DNA of 64,000 bases from Paraburkholderia caribensis (GTDB taxonomy: Bacteria > Pseudomonadota > Gammaproteobacteria > Burkholderiales > Burkholderiaceae): the NCBI RefSeq assembly GCF_002902945.1, contig NZ_CP026101.1, positions 620,001-684,000 on the forward strand. The letters are read 5' to 3'. Position numbers and translations under genes: made by a program. Positions 38,367 to 49,130 of the stretch are shown here, piece after piece. The notes under the pieces are model-generated. The model was not told where the DNA came from, made no database searches, and saw only the letters and a program-made list of their open reading frames with translations. Numbering within the stretch: the stretch's first letter is position 1; every line of letters starts with the position of its first letter.

Positions 38367-38857
38367 GACGGTTCCTTATCCTGTTCCTGTTTCCAGTGCC
38401 CGCTTTCATACGAAGGCAGGCGCTGCTTTTAGATCGAACCCCTGAGAGCGATTGCTCAAGGGCGCAAAATAGACAAACGACTGAGAACTACTTGAAATCC
38501 CGCTCGTTCCGGCTCGGATTGCCCTGAATTCGAACAAGGCAGGTGAGGCAAAAGGCTGAGCGAGCTTCGAAACCGGCGATTATAGCAACAAAATCAGGCA
38601 CGTGGCAACCGCGCGGCGCGGCGGCCCTCAGGCGAGTCCACGCGAGGCGGCGCGGCGGGTGTGCATTTGCATTGGGGCAGCGCTGTGAAGGCAGGGAATT
38701 GCGTGCAAGCGGCCCCCTTCGGACGAGACATTTCTTCACAAATTCGTCGTCAAATCGAACGTCTTTGCTGCAAATCGGTCCCAAACGCTTCGAATTGCCA
38801 CGAATCATGCCCCTGACATGCTGACCGCCCTGGACGGCCCCGTATAATAAGCGCCCC
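38367..38857 (+). promoter_or_regulatory. rpsT / murJ divergent region; murJ -10 box abuts the start codon
   Basis: 491 bp without a supported gene. A perfect TATAAT at 38843-38848 lies 9 bases before the murJ ATG, with CTGACC at 38821-38826 as a weak -35 (16-bp spacer). Transcription would begin at or next to the ATG. There is no ribosome site between the box and the start. Confidence 0.55.
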
Positions 38858-40408
38858 ATGAATCTATTCCGAGCCCTGCTGACGGTCAGCGGCTTCACGT
38901 TGCTTTCGCGCGTGACCGGTCTGGCCCGCGAGACCCTGATCGCCCGCGCATTCGGCGCAAGCCAATACACCGACGCGTTCTACGTCGCGTTCCGCATTCC
39001 CAACCTGTTGCGCCGCATTTCGGCGGAGGGCGCGTTTTCGCAGGCTTTCGTGCCGATCCTCGCCGAGTTCAAGAACCAGCAAGGCCACGACGCGACGAAG
39101 GCGCTGGTCGACGCGACCTCGACCGTGCTCGCGTGGGCGCTCGCCGTTCTGTCGCTGCTCGGCGTGGCGGGTGCGACCTGGGTCGTGCTGGTGGTCGCGT
39201 CGGGGCTGCGCAGCGATGGCCAGGCGTTCACGCTCGCCGTGTCGATGACGCGGATCATGTTCCCTTACATCGTGTTCATCTCGCTGACGTCGCTGGCGTC
39301 GGGCGTGCTGAATACGTACAAGAACTTCTCGCTGCCGGCGTTCGCGCCCGTGCTGCTGAACGTCGCGTTCATCATCGCCGCCGTGTTCTTCGCGCCGCTG
39401 ATGAAGGTGCCGGTGTACGCGCTCGCGTGGGCGGTGATCGCGGGCGGGATCGCACAGTTCGTCGTGCAACTGCCGGGCCTTAAACGGATCGACATGATCC
39501 CGCGCATCGGCCTCAATCCGCTCAAGGCGCTCGCGCATCGCGGCGTCAAACGGGTGCTCGCGAAGATGCTGCCGGCGATGTTCGCAGTCTCCGTCGCGCA
39601 GATCAGTCTGATCATCAACACGAATATCGCGTCGCACATCGGTCCGGGCGCCGTGTCGTGGATCAACTACGCCGACCGTCTGATGGAATTCCCGACGGCG
39701 CTGCTCGGCGTCGCGCTCGGCACGATCCTCCTGCCAAGCCTGTCGAAAGCGCACGTCGACGCCGATACGCACGAATACTCCGCGCTGCTCGACTGGGGCT
39801 TGCGCGTGACGTTCCTGCTCGCCGCGCCGAGCGCCGTCGCGCTGTTCTTCTTCGCCGAGCCGCTCACGGCGACGCTGTTCCACTACGGCAAGTTCGACGG
39901 CAATGCCGTGGTGATGGTGGGACGCGCGCTGGCCGCATACGGCATCGGGCTCATCGGCATCATCCTGATCAAGATTCTCGCGCCCGGTTTTTACGCGAAG
40001 CAGGACATCAAGACGCCCGTGAAGATTGGCGTCGGCGTGCTGATCGTCACGCAGTTGAGCAACTATGTGTTCGTGCCGATCTTCTCGCATGCGGGCCTGA
40101 CGCTGTCGATCGGCCTTGGCGCCTGCGTCAATGCGCTGTGTCTGTTCATTGGCTTAAGGCGGCGCGGCATCTACATGCCGTCGCGGGGCTGGTCGGTGTT
40201 TTTCGTGCAACTGGTCGGCGCGTGCCTCGTGCTCGCGGGCGTGATGCATTGGTTCGCCATCAGCTTCGACTGGATCGGCATGCACGTCGAGCCGTTGCGG
40301 CGCATGGTGTTGCTTGCAGCGTGCCTCGTGCTGTTCGCGGCGCTATATTTCGGTATGCTTTGGGCGATGGGCTTCAAATACGCGTACTTCAGAAGGCGAG
40401 CGAAGTGA
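38858..40408 (+). CDS. murJ: lipid II flippase MurJ
   Basis: Moves lipid II across the inner membrane for peptidoglycan assembly. 516 aa with about 14 helices. TLLSRVTGLARETLIARAFGA, RIPNLLRRISAEGAFSQAFVPIL and FRLP-type loops are MviN/MurJ signatures. The start codon has no ribosome site and lies right behind a -10 box, so translation may be leaderless. It overlaps the next gene's possible GTG start by four bases. Confidence 0.96.
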   Translation: MNLFRALLTVSGFTLLSRVTGLARETLIARAFGASQYTDAFYVAFRIPNLLRRISAEGAFSQAFVPILAEFKNQQGHDATKALVDATSTVLAWALAVLSLLGVAGATWVVLVVASGLRSDGQAFTLAVSMTRIMFPYIVFISLTSLASGVLNTYKNFSLPAFAPVLLNVAFIIAAVFFAPLMKVPVYALAWAVIAGGIAQFVVQLPGLKRIDMIPRIGLNPLKALAHRGVKRVLAKMLPAMFAVSVAQISLIINTNIASHIGPGAVSWINYADRLMEFPTALLGVALGTILLPSLSKAHVDADTHEYSALLDWGLRVTFLLAAPSAVALFFFAEPLTATLFHYGKFDGNAVVMVGRALAAYGIGLIGIILIKILAPGFYAKQDIKTPVKIGVGVLIVTQLSNYVFVPIFSHAGLTLSIGLGACVNALCLFIGLRRRGIYMPSRGWSVFFVQLVGACLVLAGVMHWFAISFDWIGMHVEPLRRMVLLAACLVLFAALYFGMLWAMGFKYAYFRRRAK

Positions 40409-40413
40409 TCACG

Positions 40414-41256
40414 ATGACCCGGGTTCTCGACTATTTCAGCGCGCTTGTCGCCGAGGACGATGGCCTTCCACTCACGGAGGCGGCGCTCTCGCTCGCGCAA
40501 GACGCCTATCCCGACCTCGATCTGCAAGCCGTGCTCGCCGAGATCGACGAGCTCACATTGCGCGTCAAACGCCGCATTCCCGACGACGCCGACATCCAGC
40601 AGCGCGTCGGCATTCTGAACCGCTACTTCTTTCGCGAACTGGGTTTCGCGGCGAACGTCAACGACTATTACGACCCCGACAACAGCCATCTGAACATGGT
40701 GCTCAAGCGCCGGCGCGGCATTCCGATCTCGCTGGCGGTGCTGTATCTTGAGATGGCATCGCAGGTGGATATTCCCGTGCGCGGCGTATCGTTTCCGGGG
40801 CACTTTCTGCTGCGCGTCACGCTGCCCGAAGGCGACGCGATGATCGATCCGACCACGGGTCATCCGCTGTCGGAAGCGGAGATGGTGGAGATGCTCGAAC
40901 CTTATGTGGCGAAGGCGGGCGAATCGGTCAGCCGCGCGCTTCGCATGCTGCTGCAACCGGCGACTCGCCGCGAGATTGTCGCGCGCATGCTGCGCAACCT
41001 GAAGGCGACGTATCTGCAAACCGAGCGCTGGCAGCGGCTGCTTGCCGTGCAGCAGCGACTCGTGATCCTGCTGCCGGAAAGCATCGAGGAAGTGCGCGAT
41101 CGCGGCTTTGCGTATGCGCGGCTCGATTACCTGCGGCCGGCGCTCGAAGATCTCGAACGGTATCTCGGCGACCGCCCGGATGCGGACGATGCGACCGTCG
41201 TCGAATCGCAGTTGCACGAGTTGCGGCAGCGCACGCAACACGACGATCACGACTGA
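40414..41256 (+). CDS. SirB1 family protein (transglutaminase-like plus TPR)
   Basis: 280 aa of unknown function. The N-terminal transglutaminase-like domain includes LNRYFFRELGF, GIPISLAVLYLEMASQVDIPV and SFPGHFLLRV; the C-terminal third is TPR-like helices. GTG 40405, which overlaps the murJ stop and has GAAGG 8 bases before it, is an equally good start adding three residues. Coupling to murJ is therefore likely. Whether it acts in the envelope is not shown. Confidence 0.88.
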   Translation: MTRVLDYFSALVAEDDGLPLTEAALSLAQDAYPDLDLQAVLAEIDELTLRVKRRIPDDADIQQRVGILNRYFFRELGFAANVNDYYDPDNSHLNMVLKRRRGIPISLAVLYLEMASQVDIPVRGVSFPGHFLLRVTLPEGDAMIDPTTGHPLSEAEMVEMLEPYVAKAGESVSRALRMLLQPATRREIVARMLRNLKATYLQTERWQRLLAVQQRLVILLPESIEEVRDRGFAYARLDYLRPALEDLERYLGDRPDADDATVVESQLHELRQRTQHDDHD

Positions 41257-41282
41257 CGCGGGTCCGAGCCGCTGCTTCAGAC

Positions 41283-41318
41283 AAAAACGCCTGCGTGGTC
41301 GAATACGCAGGCGTTTTT
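41283..41318. terminator. bidirectional terminator after the SirB1 gene
   Basis: AAAAACGCCTGCGT pairs with ACGCAGGCGTTTTT across an 8-nt loop. It lies between converging genes. Confidence 0.85.
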
Positions 41319-41361
41319 CATTTGAGCGTCGTGCGCGCTCGCTTCACGACGCGAGCCGCGC

Positions 41362-42120
41362 TCACTTCGGCTGCATGCGGATCGCGCCGTCCAGACGGAT
41401 CACTTCGCCGTTGAGCATCGGGTTGTCGAAGATCTGCTTGACGAGCATTGCATACTCGTCCGGCTTGCCCAGGCGCGGCGGAAACGGCACCATCGCGCCG
41501 AGCGCGTCCTGCACTTCCTGCGGCATGCCGAGCAGCATCGGCGTTTCGAAGATGCCCGGCGCAATCGTCATGACGCGGATCGCGTTGCGCGACAGGTCGC
41601 GCGCGATCGGCAGCGTCATGCCGGCGACGCCCGCCTTCGACGCCGCGTACGCGGCCTGGCCAATCTGTCCGTCGAACGCCGCGACGGACGCTGTGTTGAC
41701 GATCACGCCGCGTTCGCCGAGCGCATTCGGTTCGAGTTTCGCCATCTCGGCGGCCGCGAGGCGAATCATGTTGAACGTGCCGACGAGATTGATCGACACC
41801 GTGCGCGCGAACGAGTGGAGCGGATGCGGGCCGTCCTTGCCGACCGTCTTCATCGCGGGCGCGACGCCCGCGCAATTGACGAGACCGCGTAGTGCGCCGA
41901 GTTTCGTCGCGGCTTCGACGGCGAGCACGGCGTCGTCTTCGCGGCTCACGTCACATTTGACGAACACGCCGCCGAGTTCCTGTGCGAGAGCCGTGCCTGT
42001 TTCGTGGTTCAGGTCCGCGAGCACGACCTTGCCGCCGTTCTGCGCGAACAGGCGCGCTGTTGCGGCGCCCAGGCCGGACGCGCCGCCTGTGACCAGGAAC
42101 ACGTTGTTCTTGATGTCCAT
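41362..42120 (-). CDS. short-chain dehydrogenase, 3-hydroxyacyl-CoA dehydrogenase type II (HSD10)-like
   Basis: 252-aa [22 protein letters not shown] binds NAD. Catalytic S, Y and K lie in [23 protein letters not shown], which I recognise as close to HSD10. The C-terminal [17 protein letters not shown] supports this. It probably oxidises 3-hydroxyacyl-CoA or 2-methyl-3-hydroxybutyryl-CoA in fatty-acid or isoleucine breakdown. An AAGGAG site precedes ATG 42120. Its 5' end lies next to palindrome C. Confidence 0.9.
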   Translation of the reverse strand: MDIKNNVFLVTGGASGLGAATARLFAQNGGKVVLADLNHETGTALAQELGGVFVKCDVSREDDAVLAVEAATKLGALRGLVNCAGVAPAMKTVGKDGPHPLHSFARTVSINLVGTFNMIRLAAAEMAKLEPNALGERGVIVNTASVAAFDGQIGQAAYAASKAGVAGMTLPIARDLSRNAIRVMTIAPGIFETPMLLGMPQEVQDALGAMVPFPPRLGKPDEYAMLVKQIFDNPMLNGEVIRLDGAIRMQPK

Positions 42121-42211
42121 GTCTTCTCCTTGATGGATGCGTTGATCGCGTGATTGGAATAGTTGTCGCTGGACGATTTTAACGGGTCGATTCTGTGCGT
42201 CAAACGGCGCA

Positions 42212-43250
42212 GGTGGTTGGGGTTTGGTAGTGTTTTGTTTTGCGGTGGCATCCGCGATGTGGTTTTGGTTCGTAGGCGTTGCCCCTGTGCGGGGCGGCAA
42301 CTACTCTTTGGTTGTCGGCGACGCCGGATTGTTTGGCCGTGTTTGCGGTGGCATCGCCGTGTTGTTGGCGTGCTTCACGCGTTGCCCCTGTGCGGGGCGG
42401 CACCTACTCTTTGGTTGTCGGCGACGCCGGATCGTTTACTCGTGTTTGCGCTGGCATCCGCGTGTTGTTAGCGTGCTTCAAGCGTCGCCCCTGTGCGGGG
42501 CGGCACCTACTTTTCTTTGCCGCCGCAAAGAAAAGTAGGCAAAAGAAAGCGGCTCACACCGCCAGCCCATGTCCTCATCCACGGGCCCCCAGCGGCCCCG
42601 TCCTGTACACGGCAACGCACGAGTCATTGCCCGTTGCCAACGCTTCGAAGAGAGGCATCACCCGCTTCGATCGCCCGTAGCACAGCGGGAGGCAGCGAAT
42701 CGTATGCGCCGCCCAGGTGGTGTACTGTGTGTAGGTTTCCTGTACTTCACACGCACCACTCCAGACCGATCGCGCATGCGCTCCACCCTGCAAGAGCGCT
42801 AACGCATACGACGCGACAACCTACACACAGTACACCACCTGGGCGGCGGTGGACTGTCTGGCGCGGCACGCTGTTGTGGGGGAGTGTGAAACGGGTGAGG
42901 CGCACATTCAGAGCGCTGGCAACGGGCATGAACAAGCAAGTTGCCGTGTGAAGCGTAAGACCCTGTGGGGGCCCTCAGGCAAGAACTAGAACTGGCGGTG
43001 TGAGCCGCTTTCTTTTGCCTACTTTTCTTTGCGGCGGCAAAGAAAAGTAGGTGCCGCCCCGCACAGGGGCGACGCGTGAAGCACGCTAACAACACGCGGA
43101 TGCCAGCGCAAACAAGAGCAAACAATCCGGCGTCGCCGACAACCAAAGAGCAGGTGCCGCCCCGCACAGGGGCAACGCGTGAAGTGAGCTAACGCATCGC
43201 GGATGCCAGCGCAAACACCGGCAACCCACCCCACCGTCGCAAGACAAAAA
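42212..43250. repeat. long nested palindrome, copy C, with tandem 103-bp outer modules
   Basis: 80-bp arms at 42484-42563 and 42994-43073 enclose a 430-bp interior. The inner 27-bp perfect inverted pair is 42709-42735 and 42820-42846. Outside the arms the GC[GC]GTGGCATCCGCG...GCCCC-TGTGC-GGGGC module is repeated at exactly 103-bp spacing. On the left the units start at 42242, 42345 and 42448; on the right there are two, about 103 bp apart. It lies between the 5' end of the HSD10-like gene and the 3' end of adk. Outer limits are approximate. Confidence 0.9.
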
Positions 43251-43253
43251 AAC

Positions 43254-43934
<681 letters not shown>

Positions 43935-44174
43935 CTATGTCAATTCTGTGTGGCGCGCCGCGAGTCAGTGGATGCCGCGGCCGACGCTCTTGATTCTTCG
44001 TTGCCGCTGTGATGGCCGGGCAGCTTTTCGCTGCCGGCTTCGCGCTGCACGCAATGAAGGGCGCTGCGAAGCAAACGGCAAAACAGGCGGATAAAAAACG
44101 GGCGAATAGTGATATCGATCAACGCGCATCGATATCGGGTGAATCGCGCGAACGATCGATTATGCCATGGCTTC

Positions 44175-44978
44175 TTACGCCGACGACCCGAAAAACGCCT
44201 GTACACGGGCCAGATCGTCAGGCGTGTCGACGCCCGGCAGCGGCGCGTCATGCGTGACGAGCACCGCGATACGCTCGCCGTGCCACATCGCCCGCAGTTG
44301 CTCGAGCGCTTCGGCCTGCTCGATCGGCGAGATCGACAGACTCGGGTAAGTACGGAGGAACTTCGCGCGATACGCATACAGCCCGATATGCCGGTACACG
44401 GCAGCGGGTGCAGGCGGAGCGGGCATCCGCGCGACATTTGGCCAATGCGGCTGGTAGGCGTCGCGCGCCCATGGAATCGGCGCGCGCGAGAAGTACAGCG
44501 CGACGCCGCGTGCATCGAGCACGACCTTGACGACGTTCGGATTGAACACGTCCGCGGGCTCGTGGATCGGATGCGCAGCCGTCGCGATCGCGCAGCCTTG
44601 CGTCGAAGCGAGGTGCGACGCTACGCCGCGCACCAGCGCCGGATCGATCAGCGGCTCGTCGCCCTGCACGTTGACGACGATCGTGTCGTCGCTCCAGCCA
44701 TAGTGCGCCGCCACTTCCGCGAGACGGTCCGTGCCCGACGGATGATCGGCGCGCGTCATCATCGCGTCGATGCCATGCGCGCGCGCGACGTCGAATACCG
44801 ATTGCGCGTCGGTCGCGACCAGCACCTGCTGCGCGCCGGACTCGAGCGCGCGTTCCGCGACGCGCACCACCATCGGCTTGCCGCCGATATCGGCCAGCGG
44901 CTTGTTCGGCAGGCGCGTCGACGCGAGGCGCGCCGGGACGACGGCGATGAAGGGCGGAGTGTGCAGGGTGTCGTTCAT
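44175..44978 (-). CDS. kdsB: 3-deoxy-manno-octulosonate cytidylyltransferase
   Basis: Activates Kdo to CMP-Kdo for lipopolysaccharide. 267 aa. [21 protein letters not shown] is the CTP-binding start; [10 protein letters not shown] and [10 protein letters not shown] follow as in the family. It lies downstream of the Trm112-like gene and lpxK on the same strand, a usual lipid A/Kdo gene order. A perfect 9-bp inverted repeat, GATATCGAT...ATCGATATC at 44111-44136, lies after it toward adk. Confidence 0.97.
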   Translation of the reverse strand: MNDTLHTPPFIAVVPARLASTRLPNKPLADIGGKPMVVRVAERALESGAQQVLVATDAQSVFDVARAHGIDAMMTRADHPSGTDRLAEVAAHYGWSDDTIVVNVQGDEPLIDPALVRGVASHLASTQGCAIATAAHPIHEPADVFNPNVVKVVLDARGVALYFSRAPIPWARDAYQPHWPNVARMPAPPAPAAVYRHIGLYAYRAKFLRTYPSLSISPIEQAEALEQLRAMWHGERIAVLVTHDAPLPGVDTPDDLARVQAFFGSSA

Positions 44979-45103
44979 CGGAAGCGTGACGTCAGGCCTT
45001 GTGCGGGCCGAGAAAGACGCGCCGCCTGATCGGCGGCGCGGGGTAGGTGTTCAGTGGCGGCGTGCAGCGCGCGGCTCGACGCACCGCGTACACGCTGCGG
45101 CGC

Positions 45104-45307
45104 TCAGGCGACGGAACCCGGGTTGAGATCGACGGGCGTGCCTTCGACCGTTTGCCGCGCTTCGTCGACCAGCATCACGGGAATGCCGTCGCGGATCGGA
45201 TAGGCGAGCTTGTCTGCGTTGCAGATCAGCTCCTGCGCGGCGCGGTCGTAGCTGAGCGGGCCCTTGCAGATCGGGCAAACGAGAATTTCAAGCAGGCGAG
45301 CGTCCAC
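45104..45307 (-). CDS. Trm112 family (YcaR-like) small zinc-ribbon protein
   Basis: 67 aa, starting at GTG 45307 with GGAGAAA upstream. [17 protein letters not shown] holds the CxxC pair; [18 protein letters not shown] is the conserved end. The second Cys pair of the zinc ribbon is not complete (one Cys in ELICNADK). It overlaps the end of lpxK by 20 bp. Trm112 proteins activate methyltransferases in other domains of life; the bacterial role is unclear. Confidence 0.9.
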   Translation of the reverse strand: MDARLLEILVCPICKGPLSYDRAAQELICNADKLAYPIRDGIPVMLVDEARQTVEGTPVDLNPGSVA

Positions 45308-46304
45308 GGACTTTCTCCACAACGAGTGCAATGAGGCGATGATCGAGCGTGGCTTCGACGGGGACGACCCAGAGCCGCGCATCGTGCCAGGACCCTAATT
45401 TTACCGCATCCTTTTCAGTGATCAGGATCGCGTCGGCGTCGACGTCGACGAACGGATTCGTGCTGAACGCGTAATGATCGGGCAGGGCGCGCGTCTGCGG
45501 CGAAAGGCCCGCTGCGCGCAGCGTCGCGAAGAAACGCTCGGGCGCGCCGATGCCCGCCGCCGCAAGCACGCGCTCGCCGGCAAACTGCGCCAGCGGGCGG
45601 CGCAGGCGCGGATTGTCGAGATGCCACGCATCGCCGGGCGCGAGTTCCAGCGAGAAGGTATTCGGCCAGGGCGGCAGCGCGCGTTCATACGGATTGTTGA
45701 TCAGGGTCGCGTCGCGCTCGCGCGACAGCGGCTCGCGCAACGGACCGGCGGGCAGCAGGAAGCCGTTGCCGCCCAGCCGGTGATCGAACACGACGATCTC
45801 CGCGTCGCGCTCCAGACGGTAGTGCTGCAAGCCGTCGTCGCTGACGATCACGTCGACGTTGCGATGCGCCTTGCACAGCGCCTCCGCGGCGGCGACGCGA
45901 TCGGGGCAGACGAACACGGGGGCACCCGTGCGGCGCGCGATCAGGAGCGGCTCGTCGCCCGCCTGCGATGCCTTCGACGTCGGCGTGACCAGCGTCGGCA
46001 GCGTGATCTTCGCGCCGTAGCCGCGCGACACCACGCCCGGCGTGAAGCCCGCGCTGCGCAGCGCCTGTACGAGCGCGATCACCGTCGGCGTCTTGCCCGT
46101 GCCGCCGACCGTCACGTTCCCGACCACCACGACGGGCACGCGGACACGCACCGACTTCAGCCAGCCGAGCCTGAACGCCGAGCGGCGCGCGAGCGCAACC
46201 GCGCCGAACACGCAGGCGAACGGCGTCATCGCCCACGCGAGCGGACCGCGCTGCTGCCACTCGCGCGCGATGCGCGCTTCGATACGGGAAGCTAATTCGC
46301 TCAT
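45288..46304 (-). CDS. lpxK: tetraacyldisaccharide 4'-kinase
   Basis: Inner-membrane-associated kinase that makes lipid IVA. 338 aa. An N-terminal membrane anchor ([21 protein letters not shown]) precedes the P-loop [28 protein letters not shown] and [20 protein letters not shown] are diagnostic. Coupled to the Trm112 gene by a 20-bp overlap. Confidence 0.96.
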   Translation of the reverse strand: MSELASRIEARIAREWQQRGPLAWAMTPFACVFGAVALARRSAFRLGWLKSVRVRVPVVVVGNVTVGGTGKTPTVIALVQALRSAGFTPGVVSRGYGAKITLPTLVTPTSKASQAGDEPLLIARRTGAPVFVCPDRVAAAEALCKAHRNVDVIVSDDGLQHYRLERDAEIVVFDHRLGGNGFLLPAGPLREPLSRERDATLINNPYERALPPWPNTFSLELAPGDAWHLDNPRLRRPLAQFAGERVLAAAGIGAPERFFATLRAAGLSPQTRALPDHYAFSTNPFVDVDADAILITEKDAVKLGSWHDARLWVVPVEATLDHRLIALVVEKVRGRSPA

Positions 46305-46891
46305 CGGCGGGCGGCCGGCGTGCGCGGTGCGTCAGACAGGACGGACAGGGCGAGCATCAGCAGGCATCTCCGGGCGGTCGGTTGCGCACCGACGGTTGAA
46401 AGATCAGGGGAACGACGGGAAACCATGGAACGCGGACGACGACGGCCGTCAGCAGCATGAGCGCGACGGCGAAATCCATTCGCGCAGGCGCGCTCGCCGC
46501 GTCCGACAGATTCCGCCAGAACCCGGCACTCTAGCGCGCGAGCGGCGTTAGCTGCAAGTCGGAAAGGCCACCCCACATCGATCTCGCACGACCAATGCTT
46601 TATCCATAGCCTGTGGATAACTTTGTGGAGAACGTGCCTTGCAATTTGTCGGGAGGGCCGTCGCGCAAGCATCGGCTCGGTAGATGGGAACTTTTAAGAA
46701 GTAAAAATATGATAAAAATCAACGAGTTAAATGGTATTAAGTGGGCTCTGGGGGCGCTTTTGAGTGCGCTCTCGATGGCCCTCCCGACATGTGGACACTT
46801 TTAACAATCCGGCGAAAGAGGTTTAGAACGCGCTGGACCTGGCTGGCCGATCGGTCTATCGTCTGTCCGGCCTGTTTAAACCATTCCTCGC
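46305..46891. other. lpxK / xseA intergenic region with AT-rich patch and DnaA-box pair
   Basis: 587 bp with no supported gene. On the minus strand an open frame (start near 46482) codes for about 40 residues with a short hydrophobic run and then stops; I do not recognise it. A perfect DnaA box (TGTGGATAA, 46612-46620) faces a 7/9 match (TTATCCATA, 46600-46608) three bases away. From about 46690 to 46745 the DNA is strikingly AT-rich for this genome and probably holds the xseA promoter. Confidence 0.5.
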
Positions 46892-48271
46892 ATGAATTCC
46901 GAAAGTCCTTTCTCGTCGTCCGCCGGCGCGGGCGGCGATGCCGTCGTTCCCGTCTCGGTACTCAACCGCGCGATCGGCACGATGCTCGAACGCTCGTTCC
47001 CGCTCGTCTGGGTGTCGGGCGAAGTGTCCAACTTCACGCGCGCCGCGAGCGGGCACTGGTACTTCTCGATCAAGGACGCGCAGGCGCAGATGCGCTGCGT
47101 GATGTTCCGCGGCCGCGCGCAATACGCGGAGTTCACGCCGCGCGAAGGCGACAAGATCGAAGTGCGCGCGCTCGTCACGATGTACGAGCCGCGCGGCGAA
47201 CTGCAACTGAATGTCGAGGCCGTGCGCCGTACGGGGCAGGGTCGTCTGTACGAAGCGTTCCTGCGGCTGAAGGCGCAACTCGAAGCGGAAGGTCTGTTCG
47301 ACGCGGAACGCAAGCGCGCGCTGCCCGCGCATCCACGCGCGATCGGCATTGTCACGTCGTTGCAGGCGGCCGCGTTGCGCGACGTGCTGACCACCCTGGC
47401 GCGCCGCGCGCCGCACATTCCCGTGATCGTCTATCCGGCGCCCGTGCAGGGCGCGGGCGTCAGCGCGAAGCTGGCCGCGATGGTCGAGATGGCGAGCCGG
47501 CGCGGTGAAGTGGACGTGCTGATCGTGTGCCGCGGCGGCGGCTCGATCGAAGACCTGTGGGCTTTCAACGAAGAAGTGCTGGCTCGTGCGATTGCGGCGA
47601 GCGAGGTGCCCGTCGTGAGCGGTGTCGGTCACGAAACCGACTTCACGATCGCCGACTTCGCCGCCGACGTCCGCGCGCCCACGCCCACGGGCGCCGCCGA
47701 ACTCGTCAGCCCGCAACGCGTGCTGCTGCTGCGCGAGCTCGATCATCGTCACGCCACACTTGCGCGCGGCTTCGGCCGCATGATGGAGCGGCGCGCGCAG
47801 CAGCTCGACTGGCTCGCGCGGCGTCTCGTGTCGCCGGCCGAAAGGCTCGCGCGGCAACGCACGCATTTGCAGCAGCTGAGCGTGCGGCTCGCGTCGGCGG
47901 GGGCGCGGCCCGTGCGCGATGCGCGTGGTCGTTTCGCGCTCGTGCAGATGCGCTGGCAGCGCTGGCGTCCCGATCTCTCGCTGCATCGTTCGCAAGTGAG
48001 CGGCCTTGCCGAGCGGCTCGAGCGCGCATTGTTGCGTCAACATGAAAGACACATTGCGCGCGTGGAAACGCTTGCCGCGCGGCTCGAAGTGCTGAGCCCG
48101 CAACGCACGCTCGAACGCGGCTACGCAGCCTTGCTCGATGCGCAAAACGGCCGCGCAGTGCGCGCGCCATCGGCACTGAAACCGGGCCGCCGCATGACCG
48201 TTCACCTCGCTGAAGGCTCGGCGGATATCGCGCTGTCGGATGTTCAGCCGCGTCTTACGGATGGCTTTTAA
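46892..48271 (+). CDS. xseA: exodeoxyribonuclease VII large subunit
   Basis: Degrades single-stranded DNA with XseB. 459 aa. The N-terminal OB fold includes [21 protein letters not shown] and CVMFRG. The catalytic domain includes [30 protein letters not shown] and [15 protein letters not shown]; a coiled-coil region and C-terminal segment follow. xseB is not in the window. Confidence 0.97.
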   Translation: MNSESPFSSSAGAGGDAVVPVSVLNRAIGTMLERSFPLVWVSGEVSNFTRAASGHWYFSIKDAQAQMRCVMFRGRAQYAEFTPREGDKIEVRALVTMYEPRGELQLNVEAVRRTGQGRLYEAFLRLKAQLEAEGLFDAERKRALPAHPRAIGIVTSLQAAALRDVLTTLARRAPHIPVIVYPAPVQGAGVSAKLAAMVEMASRRGEVDVLIVCRGGGSIEDLWAFNEEVLARAIAASEVPVVSGVGHETDFTIADFAADVRAPTPTGAAELVSPQRVLLLRELDHRHATLARGFGRMMERRAQQLDWLARRLVSPAERLARQRTHLQQLSVRLASAGARPVRDARGRFALVQMRWQRWRPDLSLHRSQVSGLAERLERALLRQHERHIARVETLAARLEVLSPQRTLERGYAALLDAQNGRAVRAPSALKPGRRMTVHLAEGSADIALSDVQPRLTDGF

Positions 48272-48490
48272 TCGTGTTCTGAAGCACCGTTGGGCACAGT
48301 AGTTTTGACCTTCATACGACAGGTGAAAGGCCGCTGCGCGAGCATTAATTACGCTGCCCGCGCAGCGCGTTTTCGCAATGCAGACCATAAAGGGCTTGCG
48401 TTTGCGGGGTTATTCCAAGTCGCCTACAATCGAGTGCTCCCACAGCGTTATCCGCAGACTCCCCATAAACAGATACAAAGGAATAGCACC

Positions 48491-49069
48491 ATGGAACATA
48501 CGCTCCCGCCGCTGCCGTTCGCGAAGAACGCGCTCGCTCCGCACATGTCGGAAGAGACGCTTGAGTTTCACTACGGCAAGCACCATCAGACCTATGTGAC
48601 CAACCTGAACAATCTGATCAAGGGCACTGAGTTCGAGAACCTGCCGCTGGAAGAGATCGTCAAGAAGTCGTCGGGCGGTATCTTCAACAACTCCGCGCAG
48701 ATCTGGAATCACACGTTCTTCTGGAACAGCCTGTCGCCGCAAGGTGGTGGCGCGCCGAAGGGCAAGGTCGCGGAAGCGATCAACGCGAAGTGGGGCTCCT
48801 TCGACAAATTCAAGGAAGAATTCACGAAGACGGCAGTCGGCACGTTCGGCTCGGGCTGGGCATGGCTCGTGAAGAAGGCAGACGGTTCGCTGGATCTGGT
48901 GTCGACGAGCAACGCCGCGACGCCGCTGACCACGGACGCAAAGGCGCTCCTCACGATCGACGTGTGGGAACACGCGTACTACATCGACTACCGCAATGCG
49001 CGTCCGAAGTTCGTCGAAGCATTCTGGAACATCGTGAACTGGGACTTCGCGGAAAAGAACTTCGCGTAA
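48491..49069 (+). CDS. sodB: superoxide dismutase (Fe)
   Basis: Cytoplasmic superoxide dismutase, 192 aa. Metal ligands are in [13 protein letters not shown] (His), NHTFFWNSL (His) and [12 protein letters not shown] (Asp, His). AQIWNHTF and GSGWAWLV with a Gln/Ala pattern favour iron over manganese. An AAAGGAA site precedes the ATG. It follows xseA, as I recall for related genomes, and ends at a terminator. Confidence 0.96.
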   Translation: MEHTLPPLPFAKNALAPHMSEETLEFHYGKHHQTYVTNLNNLIKGTEFENLPLEEIVKKSSGGIFNNSAQIWNHTFFWNSLSPQGGGAPKGKVAEAINAKWGSFDKFKEEFTKTAVGTFGSGWAWLVKKADGSLDLVSTSNAATPLTTDAKALLTIDVWEHAYYIDYRNARPKFVEAFWNIVNWDFAEKNFA

Positions 49070-49130
49070 GTCTTTGCGTAATCCGGTAAGCGTTTGAAAA
49101 ACCGGCAAGCGTAGAGCGAATGAAAGAAAG

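Noticed and set aside
11199..43073. Palindrome arms as a CRISPR array
   Set aside because: The repeats are inverted and few, with no regular short repeat-spacer pattern and no cas genes. The 103-bp modules contain no unique spacers.
46301..46672. 123-codon minus-strand frame upstream of lpxK as a remnant of exbD
   Set aside because: The translation lacks the ExbD membrane segment and conserved Asp, and composition is Arg-rich shadow type. No frame in the gap resembles ExbB or ExbD.
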